From the NCBI GenBank assembly GCA_036346395.1, contig CM070615.1:20517282-20581281 (forward strand): a stretch of 64,000 nucleotides of DNA. The letters run 5' to 3'. The DNA is from Hsuehochloa calcarea (Eukaryota > Streptophyta > Magnoliopsida > Poales > Poaceae). The position numbers were made by a program, and so were the translations under genes. The notes under the pieces were generated by a model that did no database searches, was not told the DNA's origin, and saw only the letters and a program-made list of their open reading frames with translations. This document shows positions 23,950 to 35,300 of this stretch, in pieces; the stretch's first letter is position 1; every line of letters begins with the position of its first letter.

Positions 23950-24989
23950 TCTTGGCTGAACATGGCACTTGCTTGCTGTTTGGCTTTGGGTGCCTTCGGT
24001 TGGGAGAAGAAATGGGATGGAAATGGAGTTGTGTTGCCTTTGTTGGCTTGGCTTGCTCTAATGGTGCCCTTTGGTTGTGAATGGCAGTAGAGGCTTCTGT
24101 TGGCTTGATGCTTTGTTTTTCTACACTCTGTTGTGGGGGGGGCCTTGTGAGGCTTGGGTTGTGAACTAAGAGAGGCATTGTGAGGGAGAAGGCTTAAGGA
24201 TGAGAGGCTTTCGGTTGTGCCTTCTCTCTTGCCTTGTGCATACCAATATTGCCCTCCCCTTATCTCATTTGCTTTCATAATGGACTATTTGGCTATGGAC
24301 TTTTAGTCCAAAGGGTGTTTCTGATACTTTTTTTTTGATTTTCTGTGGCGAAGGTAAGTCGGTATAATGTGGGTGTCGAATTTCTAAAACTGCCAAATGG
24401 TGAAACCAACAAAAGTGAGATGGTGTCGACTGACCTAGGTCAGTCAGGGAACCTCGATGAGCTTCATGAAATCTGATGATGATCCTTGTTTACTCTAACC
24501 CTAATTTATTGCTTTTGGTTTGCTTTTGATCTTTTGTATTTTGGCGGTTGATGGAAATATGGACAGGGTTTCGGATTGGCCGAGGAATGGGTTCGACTGG
24601 CTCGCGATAGACGGATAATAGGAAGCAAAGGCTTCAGTGATATGCAAGCAAGATTTTATTTTCTTTTGTAATGTAATTGAAGTTGTAATTTATATATTGA
24701 TCTAATGTAAAGGATTATTATAATAAATTCCGAGTTTGTATTAATGCTTTACCTTTGATTGTTTTGGATTTTTGTAATTGACTCTGAGTATATTTGATGT
24801 TTTATTATTGTTGTAGTAATTCATATTGTAAATTCTTTTGTAAACTTTTGATAACATAATCTTATATGGAATTGTTTGGCGACGTGTTCGATACCGAGTT
24901 TATGTTTTGTTTTTGTTTAGATGAATTTTATTTACTCCTAATTATCGATTAGCGTTGTTTAGATTGATTTGAATTTTCGGGTTCTCACA
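23950..24989 (+). repeat. LTR-like remnant ending GGTTCTCACA
   Basis: This kilobase adjoins the Gypsy insertion on the left. It is AT-rich, carries an AATAAATTCCGAG polyadenylation-like stretch near 24725, and ends in TTCTCACA, a plausible LTR 3' end. The matching start is not visible, presumably left of the Gypsy insertion and outside the window. A minus-strand frame at 23922-24278 is low complexity and was not called as a gene. Confidence 0.4.
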
Positions 24990-25360
24990 ATATCATAACC
25001 ATTTACAATACTTGTAATTAAACAAAGTAATTGAATAAACAACATAATGGTAGTGAATAATAAATAATATAGCGATCAAACCATCGATCACTATTCTATC
25101 ATGGCCCTTGCCTCTTTATCCCCTCGGAGCCAAATAGCAAGACAACGACAAGGTACTAGAGGCCACACTCTTGAACAAACAATTCAAAACATATTTTAAA
25201 AACACATTTTTGCAGCACCAAAACATTACGCTAATCACCCTCGCATGTCTACGCAAAAAATGACATAATTAAACTCGATTCTACCGGACACACTACCCTC
25301 TGTCCTAATAGTAAAAAGGCTCTAACTCCCTCATCTGAACCACAAATCTAGCGAACCATA
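24990..25360 (-). repeat. Left part of a probable minus-oriented LTR split by the Angela-like LTR
   Basis: Joining this segment to 30055-31067 across the CCATA duplication gives continuous AT-rich sequence that ends in GATATTACA at 31067, which on the minus strand is a TGTAATATCTC LTR start. No coding sequence was seen. The left boundary is uncertain. Confidence 0.35.
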
Positions 25361-26170
25361 TGTTGGTGATATGAACTAGAGGCAATCATATAAATGATTG
25401 TATCACGTCTGTGTTTATGAGTTTTTGAATAAATAGTATTATGTTCCTTCAATGAATAATCAGTTATATAGATAACGAGTATGTGACTTGTTGGTGAAGC
25501 TCTTTTAACTTATATAATATCGTCCTAAATGTATCCCTGGTCAGATGTCGCTGGTCGGAATACCAGTGACTCTACGACCAGCACATGTATTGATTGATGA
25601 CCATGTTTCACCGGTCATGGATATAGAGATATCGAATCGATAATGCGAACACATGTTAGAGAATATGGTGTTAGATAGACCCACCTTGAGACACTATTGA
25701 GATTGTTATGATTCTATGTGTCGTTAGTTGGTCTGAAGCAATGATGATATATAATCCTTAGATTTGAGGTCAGCATGGTTCCCTACATGCGTAATAGCAC
25801 TCTAAGGGGTTGCCAAATGCTACTCGTAACTGGGTAGTTATAAAGGTAACTTTCGGGTATGCTATAAACATGCGGAGGGATGTGACTGGTCGGATATTGG
25901 ATTTGCCCCTCCTAACATAACAGAACAGATATATCTGGGCCCCTCGAAGTGATCAGATAAAGAAAGTGCATGGTCATGCCACTAGTGGTCGAAGAGTTCG
26001 ACCACATAAGGTTATCCGACACTCGATCGAGAAAATATTGAACAGTCCATGGATGACATAATATCTCACCTAGAGTTCAACCAGATATCGTGAGGCAAAT
26101 GAAGAATACATGAGTAGGCCGCTTAATTCGATCAGTTACGGACTAGTCGAATGTAATCGCAGAGTAGTCG

Positions 26171-26276
26171 AAACCTGGTCGTAAGGAGTTACGAACTGGT
26201 CGTGACCAAATAAGAACTGGTCGTATAGAGATAGGACCTGGTCATAAGTGATGAGGACCTGGTCGTAGATCATATT
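26171..26276 (+). repeat. 21-bp tandem repeat, five degenerate units
   Basis: Units beginning GAMCTGGTCRT start at 26193, 26214, 26235 and 26256, exactly 21 bp apart, with a related 22-bp unit at 26171. They lie about 800 bp into the Angela-like LTR, probably upstream of its transcription start. A promoter role is possible but inferred. Confidence 0.8.
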
Positions 26277-26608
26277 GCATTAAGGTTCGTTCGACATAAT
26301 TTGTGTGTATTCGGGAATCGTTATGTCCTGCTTGGAACCGCTACGACTCGTGGTCACAATCGATTACACATAAACTTACAGGGTCACACACTTAACGGGT
26401 TAGAACAAACCAGTACGGATACGTTTCGTCAAACTTGTTGGGTTATGATCTGTCACGGGCACTATATAAGGATATGCTTGAGGCTACTAGAGAGGGAGTG
26501 ATATGGACGATATACGAGTTGATGTGAGTTGCTCCACCGAAACCCTAGCCGCCATAGTCCTAAGAATCTCGTCGTACGACTTGGTGCTAGCACACTGGCG
26601 TTCGGTTG

Positions 26609-29600
26609 TGTAACAGCCTAAATTTCTAATTTCAGTTGGAAATAAAACTTAATTATTTTTGTGGATTTTCTGAAAATTTTAAAAGCTTTACCTCAATTAC
26701 TTTAAAGCTAAAATAATTTATTTACAAAATTTATTACCAAATATAAGTTGGAATTATTTTATTTAAATCTAGAATGCTTGAGAGAATTTCTGTGAATTTT
26801 CTCATAATTTTTGGATTTTATTTGCTATTTTCTAAAGCCTTTTTGAATTTCTCAAATTAAATTAATTAGAAAAGGAATTAAATTTCGCCAGCACAGTGTT
26901 GGGCCGAAACTCCCGCAGCCCACCCCTGTTCACCGCCTCCTGGCCCAACTCCGGCCGCTCGCCCGACCGCCAGACGCTTGACCGAGTTTCTCCTGCAGCA
27001 AATCCTTGTGGACCGTCCGATCAAAATCGAACGGCCATCTCTCCGCCCGACCAGTTCCTCCCGCTGACTAGTGGGCCCGCCTACAGGGTCGTCTCCCTCT
27101 ACGTTGCCACCATTACCGCCGCACTACCTTCTTCAATTCCGTGATTCTCTCCCCGTTCTTCTCGCAATTACGCGCAATCAAGTCGCCGTTTACTGCCGCA
27201 CTCATTTCCCGGCCATTCCTCCCCATTATCATGTGCAGTTATGCCGGGCGTTCATCACCACAGCCGTGACCACCACGCACGTTCTCCGCCTCTCGTCCTC
27301 CCCTTGCTCTATGAAAGCCAGCCCCAGCCGCGCCTCTCTCCCCTTATCTCATCGCCCCAGCTCTCGTCACTCCAATTCTCCTCTAGCGACCGCAATTCGA
27401 ATTTTCTCACCACCGGCTGAAACTTTGATCTTCTCCAATCCCAGTGCCATCGAGCTTCCTCTGGCCGTCTCGACCGCACCATCGGCTTCACGGCGTCAAG
27501 GCGATCCTCGTGCGCACCTTCTCCCGGCCCCATGACCCCCGGAACCCCTTCGCCGTCGATAGCCGAGAATCACCGCCGCTTCCCTCTGTCGCCGACGACC
27601 TTCCAGCCGTGCCCCTTCTCCGCGAGCTAGTGCATCAGGTTCCCTGCTATCCCCTCTCTCTTTTGCGCGCATCAGTGAGCCTCGTCGTGGTGCGTAGCAC
27701 CGGCGAGGGCGTCGCCGGAGCATCGCCAGCCTCGGGCCGACGTGGTTCGGCCATGTCAGTGCCATCTCGGTGCCACCTCAGCGCCAGCGTGGCGCTCGCG
27801 CCAGCACACCCCCCTTGTGCACTGTTCGGTAGACCACGTCCACCGTAAACTCGTGCGGGCACCGTAGACTCAGTCCACGACTGTGGGGCCCACATGTCAG
27901 CGGCTCATGTCCGTACGCTGACACGATAAATCGAATTTCCTTTAGAAAAATAATTCAGAAAAATTGGAAAATCTAAAATTAGGATTTAATTTTAGATTTA
28001 AACTTCCATGAGCTCGTATTTCTTCATACGAACTCCGATTTTGGTGATTCAAATTGCTAAATTTGTATAAAATCAAGATCTAGATAACTAAACCAAAATT
28101 ATTTCATTTAGAGCTAATTTGAATGTTTATTTGAATTTATTTGTGTTTATTTGAATTCTTTTTAAATTTGGATTATTTTCGCGTATAGATTTTGACGACT
28201 CGGGAGAGTTCGACCCTATTGAAGAGGTAGGATACCAAGAATTTGAGCAAGGCAAGTTACACCATTGATTATTTTGAACCCAGTATTTTCAATTTATTTA
28301 AATCTATTTTTTTAATTTAATATTGCATGCATAATTTTATTTAGATATCTTAAATTCCTGTTTTAAATTCTTACTTAATCCAATTCCTTTGTATAGCCAA
28401 TTTTGAGTGTTGAATCATCATTCCCTTGTTACCTTAGTCAAATATGAATTTGAAAATAAAAATATGCTTAGCTATTGCTTAGATCAAAAATGTTTACTTT
28501 TGGGGAATTTTAGCCAAAATAGTAATTATTGTTTAAAAGCCTATGGCATTGCTTTGTCATGGGGATTTTTGCAAATGACTTTGAAAAATAAAAATAAAAA
28601 GTGGATTTAGACCTGGGCGTGTTGGATAGCTGGTGGGTGCAGGTTCATGCACGGGCTCAATCTGGGTAGGATTGAGGCCCAGGAGTTTATTAATGGAAGT
28701 CGCACAAGTCAGTTAAGGACCAGCCTTTGAGCTGCATCTTGCAAAGCTCCACCGTACTACCACATGTTCTGTATGGGCAGAACTAGACTTATTAACTTGT
28801 CATACCTCACTATTGTATGTGCTATTTTTGTTGTGTGGGTGTTGGTTAAACATTATTCCCACTTGGCGTAAGAGGGGGCTTCCGGCAGGTGGTTAGCCTA
28901 ATGGAAATGAAACCTTAGTGGGCATATTAGTAGTGAGGTAGAATATTGAAAATACCTTGTGATAATTGCCTAGTCACATACCTAAGGAAGCGTGCATTAG
29001 CCGACATAATGGCCAAATTATCTAGTGTGGGTAAAGTTGTACCCCCTCTGTAGAGTGTAAAACTATTCGAATAGCCGTGTCTACGGTCATGGACATGCTG
29101 AGCAAAGCCACTCTAAGTTAGACTTTGTTTTTGGTTTTAAAATGATTTTGTACATGATGTTGTGGTAAAATTGGGCAGTTATCCATGTGATAGGAGGATA
29201 CCCATCACCATGTTTCATATGGAGGTTATCCACTATAAAATTATCAATTTAAAATATGATTTTAAGTTAAGGATTAAAAATGTGCTTTGAAACTTAGTAT
29301 GATTATTTAAAACTGAAAATGTTGAATTATGCAAACAAACCCTTACAACCTTTCTTTGTTTACTTATACATGCATTCTAAATTCTGCATTAGGTGTAATT
29401 TGCGAGCACGGTAGTTGTGCTCATCCTTGCTGAATATTATTATTTAGGAGAAGACTTCTATCCAGACGGTGAGGATCCAGACATTTAGGCTACGCCTCCA
29501 AACGATTGCCTGTGGCGCATCGTGTGGCCTACTACCTATTTGCTTCCGCTATATTTTGTTATTTGGTCTCGGACCTATTTTGTAATAAACTTTGTTCCTT

Positions 29601-29718
29601 ATTAATAAAGCGCTTAATATGATTGTGATAACACTGTTTGTAAGACTGTGTACACTAGAAATCCTGGACTAGTGTGTAAACACAGTGAATTCGGGATCCT
29701 TCATTCCTGTGTTCGACA
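26609..29718 (+). mobile_element. Gypsy-type solo LTR (3.1 kb) nested in the Angela-like LTR
   Basis: It starts TGTAACAGCC and ends TTCGACA, with near-duplicate flanks GGTTG (26604-26608) and GGTTT (29719-29723). It has an AATAAAG polyadenylation-like site near 29605. The ending CTGGACTAGTGTGT is typical of long Tekay-type grass LTRs. GC-rich frames at 26896-27895 are inside this LTR and are not convincing genes. One mismatch in the duplication leaves the ends slightly uncertain. Confidence 0.65.
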
Positions 29719-30054
29719 GGTTTTTCTTTCCCTGGGCGTGTGGATACCATAGAGGCGCTACTGCGGTTGCTGTTGTTCTTGAGGACGATCCACGATCTTC
29801 ACAAGGAACTGCAGAGGTTTCTAGAGGAGACGATCGACTACGACCATTGCATCGACGTGCTCGATGTTGGACGATCGACTACGACCACTTCACCGACGCG
29901 CTCTTCGTTGGATCGGTCTGCTCCAACTCTTCTTCTACTGCACTGCGCGTCTGGTGGTAACGATCTGTGATCATCTACTTGTTTGGCTTTCTAGTTTACG
30001 TGGTAGAAATTTTGAATTGTTGCTATCGTAACCTACCCGTGTCCCTTCACCATA

Positions 30055-31067
30055 TCCTTTCAGGAATCCCCGAGTTATGATGAACTTCTAAATCCACCGT
30101 TTACTCCCCCGTTTCCTTTCCCAAAGACTATCCTAGAATCTGTTAGGATAGACCGCTTCACAATTTCATATTTTTTTATATAAAACTTGAAAAGTATTGA
30201 ACGATGCAGTTCTAGAATCTACTCAAAATTACTTAACCTTTTCAAATTGTCACCAAAATTAAATTACTTCATTTACTAGGCGTAAACAACCCATATTCAG
30301 CACAGCTGCCAACGACGTCCGATTTCTGGACAGCGACCTTTCCTAGGCCGTAACTTTTCTCTCACAACCCCAAATCTAGTGTTCTAGACCTTCCTATAAA
30401 GCTAACGAAATTCTCTACAACTTTTCTAATAGGACAAAACTCTGAATCTGACCTTAAACACCTCTAATTGGCCCTGTAAGGTCCTACATTGAAACTCTAC
30501 GAAGTAGGGCTTGCAGTAATCTACCCTTCTCTTGGACAATGATCTACGAATCGAGCAATGATTAATCTATGGTAAATCTAGGGAATATCAGACATTACCC
30601 TTGAATAACATGATGTCGATCACAAAATCCCGTGCAAAACCCTTCTCTCTCCCTCTTCTCCTCTCCTCTTCCATCTTCTTCCTTTACTGGCCAATGGCCC
30701 TCTAATCTTCTTCCTTTTGGGCAGTAGCAAGGCAGTAAGGTGAGGCACTGCAGGCCCGACAGGGAAGAGATGGACGCCGACAGGGAGGAAGGACACCGCA
30801 GGGAGGGGTTGGCAGCGCAAGGGAGGAGGGTAGGGCGGCACTGGGGGAAAGAGGCAATAGGGGTGCGGCAACAGGGTGGGGGCGGCTAGGGTTAGGTCTG
30901 CCGCCCCCTTGGTCCCCTTTATGGCCGACCGGCCTACTTGGGCCAAGACGCCATTGGCTGAAGGCTCAAGTTTTCTTTTTCTCCCTCAAAATCTGAATTT
31001 CGAAATTAATTCATTTAATTTCCTCTCTATTTCAATTGATTTTTCTAATGTTAAATGAGATATTACA
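30055..31067 (-). repeat. Right part of the minus-oriented Gypsy-type LTR
   Basis: It ends GATATTACA, which reads TGTAATATCTC on the minus strand. The sequence style parallels 22880-23949: stretches such as CCGTAACTTTTCTC, then a GC-rich block and TTTATGG before the end. It is probably the start of a diverged Gypsy LTR. No coding sequence was accepted. Confidence 0.4.
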
Positions 31068-31770
31068 GTGGGCTGGCCCGACATGCACGACCTATTTAGC
31101 CACCTTGAGACCACACCAAGTCCAAATGTGTGAACAAGTTAACAAACCTTAGTAGTACGACACTCAACCAACCGCCTCGCTCCTCCACCCTTCTAGCTTC
31201 CTCTTGATGCGCTTTATTTTAGTTTTATGCTTGGTTTGGTTGTTGCCTTTTCTCCTCTTTTCGTTTGGATCTAGGAGAAGTTCAATAGCAACTGTGGTTG
31301 TTGTCCTTCCTAGTCGATGCCGATTATCTTGCTACCCTTTCGCTGGTCTCTCCGTGTAGTCATGGGCAAAGATGTCATTTTTTGCTTTACTTCGGGCTAT
31401 TGTGTAATAGTTGTTATCCTGTCCTCTTTAAAGAATTAGCGATCAGAGGTTAGGCCCTTGAGGGCTATTTTGCCTTAAAAAGAGAAAAAAAATCCATAAA
31501 CAACCCTTGAAGTTACCTATTTTTTATATTTGCCTGACATATTTCATATTTCATTTACTTTATCTCCCATAAATTAAGTTGGTTTGCAAACACTCCCTAT
31601 GTTTGTACTATTTTCTCATGATTTTAATTATTTTTTGCACTTGTTTTAATGATTCTAGTACTTACTTAAATAATTTTAACACTTATTTTAATTATTTGTG
31701 TGATTTTAATATTTGTAATACACGATTTCATTATTAAAATATTAGTATATTGGAAAAAGTAGGCGACTTA
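31068..31770. other. Intergenic sequence upstream of ProRS
   Basis: No gene, repeat boundary or RNA gene was recognised. The sequence is AT-rich with a short TA/T/A tract at its right end (about 31780-31810). Confidence 0.5.
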
Positions 31771-31774
31771 CCGG

Positions 31775-32324
31775 GCCTATATATATATATATTTTTTTTT
31801 AAAAAAAAAACTCCGATTGCTAGTACTACGCGATAACACAGCACACACTGCTGTTACTCTTGAGTTTGCGTTTCTATCCTAATCCCAGTCTTGGTACACC
31901 CACCACTGACAACCTGATCCCAGACCGTCCTCCTCAGTCCTCACTACGCCACACGTGGACCGCGCCCACAGACCCCGCTCCCCTCACAAGAGCGTGGGCT
32001 GTGCTGTCCAATTGGCTATTCGCCGGTTTGCCCTCGCCGTCCTCGCCTCCTCTAAAACCCTAGCTAGCACGTGTAGCGTCTCTCTCGGAACGCCCGAATC
32101 CTTCCTTCCTCGCCTCCTCCCGGATCCAGGCGCAGAAGCAGCCAGGAAAGCCCCAGTTCCAGGCGCAGAACCAGCCAGGAAAGCCCCAGATCCCGTGCTA
32201 CCCCCAGCGCGAGCATCTGTTTCTTTCCACGGTTCTTCACGAATATCTCCGAGATTGTTTGGTTGAGATTTGCGTTTCTTCTCATCGTGCAGCGGCGGCG
32301 GCGGCGGCGGTTTGGGATCCAGCC
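31775..32324 (+). promoter_or_regulatory. Putative promoter and 5' leader of ProRS
   Basis: The region has a TATATATATATAT tract near 31780-31792, a telo-box AAACCCTA at 32055-32062 (an element common in promoters of plant translation genes), and six GCG/CGG repeats at 32292-32310 shortly before the start codon. The start context is AGCCATGT. The transcription start is unknown; only the motifs themselves are directly visible. Confidence 0.45.
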
Positions 32325-35300
32325 ATGTTGACCAGCAAAGGTGGTGGAGGCGGATGCGGAGGTGCGTTCTTGCTCTTGTTCTTCTTCGTTTTCGGAATTC
32401 TTGAGCTGTTGGTTGGGTTGGATTCGGTGGTTTTGTGTTTTCTCTGAGGTGGTTTCTTGGTTGCAGGGAAGAAGAAGGAGGTGAAGAAGGAGACGAAGCT
32501 GGGGATGGCGTTCAAGAAGGACGACAACTTCGGGGAGTGGTACTCCGAGGTGCGTTTTCTTTGGCCTTTTTTTCTGGGCCGAATTGATATTTAGTTCGTA
32601 TATTTGGGCGAATTTCTGGTGTAATGTGGGGGACGACGAGGTGTTAAAGTGTGGTGGAATTTAAGGCGCTGGTAGAGATAGAGGGCAAGATTTGGTATGA
32701 TGGTTGTGCAGAGGAAGTTTTTTGTGTTGTGCGAGCTGAATGTTTGTGCCTTTGATAACAAATACTACCGAATTAGTTCGCAATGTTGGTCATCTTGTTA
32801 ACTGTTACTGCTGCTGTTGCTTTATTGGAACTGTTCTTGGTCAATTGCTCCATTCCTATGCTGCTGTGGAAGAAGAGAAAACTTAGCAAACTTCAAGAAT
32901 AAGATAATGTGTTATGTTAGCTGTAAGTTTTTTCCTTTTGAGCGCGGGATACGGCATCAGTTCACTTGTGCCCCTGTTACCGGTGCGGTGCTGCTGATTG
33001 TTACCCTTTCCAAACTGTTATTCGTTGATTGCCTGCTTTACCCGTTTTTGCATTGTTGCGAAAGCAAAAACAACGAACTTCAATGATTTGCTGTGTGCTA
33101 GTTGGATGATTAGTTGCTACGTGAACAATGATTTTTTTTTCAAAATCAAATTTATTCTCATTCTTGCTAGTTGGCTTATGTAAAGCTTTGTTGTTTGTTC
33201 CTCCAGGTTGTTGTTAACAGTGAAATGATTGAGTACTATGACATCTCTGGTTGTTATATCCTGAGGCCATGGGCCATGGAAATCTGGGAATTGCTGAAAG
33301 TAAGTTTTCTTAATACCCTCTGAAGTTCAACTAATCGATATGTATTTGACCGATCGTTAGTATTTTCCTTCTGTGCATTGAAATATAAGTATCCGTTGTT
33401 GCAAGCTTTATACTTGTGTAAATGCAAGTATCTGTGGTGATAAAAGAAAGCCATCTCTATGTCTAGAGACTGATTTTGAGTGTTTTCAGCACCATTGCCC
33501 TAGCTGTTTGTTTCTATATTTTTAGCTTATCAAGTGATAATGATATTATTATGGCACTGTTCCTTTTAGTAAATCACTGTGGTTTGGTGCAGGAATTCTT
33601 TGATGCAGAAATTAAAAAGCTGAAGCTGAAACCTTATTATTTCCCTTTGTTTGTTACCGAGAATGTTCTACAGAAGGAGAAGGATCACATTGAGGGCTTT
33701 GCACCTGAGGTGTGCCTTTTCCTCTTGTCCTTTACACTTCGCTTCAGTATTTTTGCAGTTGGGATATTGGTTTAGTTCTGCTATTCAGCCTGTCCAACTA
33801 CGGCAATAATTTGTCTTGAAAAGACAAAAGTTGAAAGAAAAAGAAAACCTACATGGAATGATGCATGCAGAAGTCTTGAGGGTCAAAATTGTTTTGCCTT
33901 GGCCTGTGGAATGGTTTCTCAATAAACTTCTGAGATAGCCCCGAAAATCAGAGCTATCTATCATATTATTCAGAATCATCTGAAGTATGCCGCTATTTAT
34001 CCTCTCTTTCTTTCTTTTTTTGTTTGATTGTGATGGAGGCATGGATTGAAATCCGGCGGTAACGGTTTACGGTGGGGGCGGGATTTGAAATCCCGCCGTT
34101 TTTCCGAGTTTGCAAATTCAAATTTCAAATTTCCAATTTCGATTGATTTTAAGCAAAATTTAACGAATTCGACCGGAAAAACGTAACCGACCGATTACCG
34201 TACCGCCGCCGCAGAATCGCTACTTGATACCGGTTTTGAATCCCTGGATGGAGGTAATTGGACCTGAATCACTCATTTTCATTTGTGAAAATTTGACATG
34301 TAATTCTCATGTAGAAACTCCCTAGGCCCCTTATGAAGCTGTTGTACATAGGAAAGGTTGGTTTTGGATAGATAATTTGAATTCAAGCACCCCTCAAAAG
34401 GATAGTATCCCTTTGTAGAAGGGGAAAAAAGGAATGTACATTGTGTCCTGTCTACCTGTCTGAACTCCAAACTAGTTTCTTGCTGGCTATGCAGTCTGTT
34501 GGCACAGGCCACTGCGTTTCATGCAACTTTTGCCTGAGTTTTGTCAGACCAATGAAATTGAGTAATTGAGTGGCCGGGGTTGTTGGCAGCTGGCATTGCT
34601 TTTCATCATTTCTGAAATGGTTTTTTTAGTCCATTATGATGCAGATATGCAGTGGAGTTGATATTTCATGAAATATGTTATTTCTTTAATTAAATTTCTT
34701 TCTGTGCTATGGTCCTCATAAACTGTGCCACAAATATTTCTCTATTTGTTTATGTTGTCTTCTGGCCAGCTATGTAAAAAAAGATAAGCATCCTATTCAT
34801 TTGTATTTATCTTGAAGGTAGCATGGGTTACTAAATCAGGGAAATCTGACCTGGAAGCTCCTATTGCAATACGTCCCACAAGTGAGACTGTCATGTATCC
34901 ATACTTCTCTAAATGGATAAGAAGCCACCGGGACTTACCTTTGAAGTGTAACCAGTGGTGCAACGTTGTTAGATGGGAGTTTAGCAATCCAACTCCTTTC
35001 ATAAGGTAGCTCATTGTTTGGTGGCTTACCACGTTTGCATTTGCACTTCTCTCAGTCTGCCTTATTTGCTCTATTGTCTGCAAGGCACTGCTATCCTAGC
35101 ATTATTGTCTTACTAGCGCCTGTTTGCTAACATGTTCTTGGAAAGGCAGAATATTCATTTGTGTGTGAGTGAAATAAACAATGTCAAGATGGCTAATGAT
35201 CCCATATTTCTTTTCTTCCCATTAAAATCATGAAATAGCTCTAGCAAACACTTCTTGCCAACATTGTGATTTTGAGCTAGACCATTTGAAACAAAAGGAG

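Larger units (their letters stand above)
25361..30049 (+). mobile_element. Angela-like Copia solo LTR, interrupted by a Gypsy solo LTR
   Basis: The start TGTTGGTGATATG, followed by CTAGAGGCAAT, resembles grass Angela/RIRE1-type LTRs. The end is GTGTCCCTTCA. Perfect 5-bp duplications CCATA flank it at 25356-25360 and 30050-30054. No internal coding region is present, so it is a solo LTR left by LTR-LTR recombination. After removing the nested insertion it is about 1.58 kb. Confidence 0.8.

Noticed and set aside
23922..24278. 118-codon minus-strand frame
   Set aside because: It crosses the Gypsy LTR boundary at 23949, is low complexity and has no domain.
26171..26276. CRISPR-like array
   Set aside because: Repeats are contiguous 21-bp units without unique spacers, in a plant LTR.
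26896..27895. GC-rich frames that look like a host gene exon
   Set aside because: They are inside the 3.1-kb Gypsy-type solo LTR and are open on both strands because of base composition.
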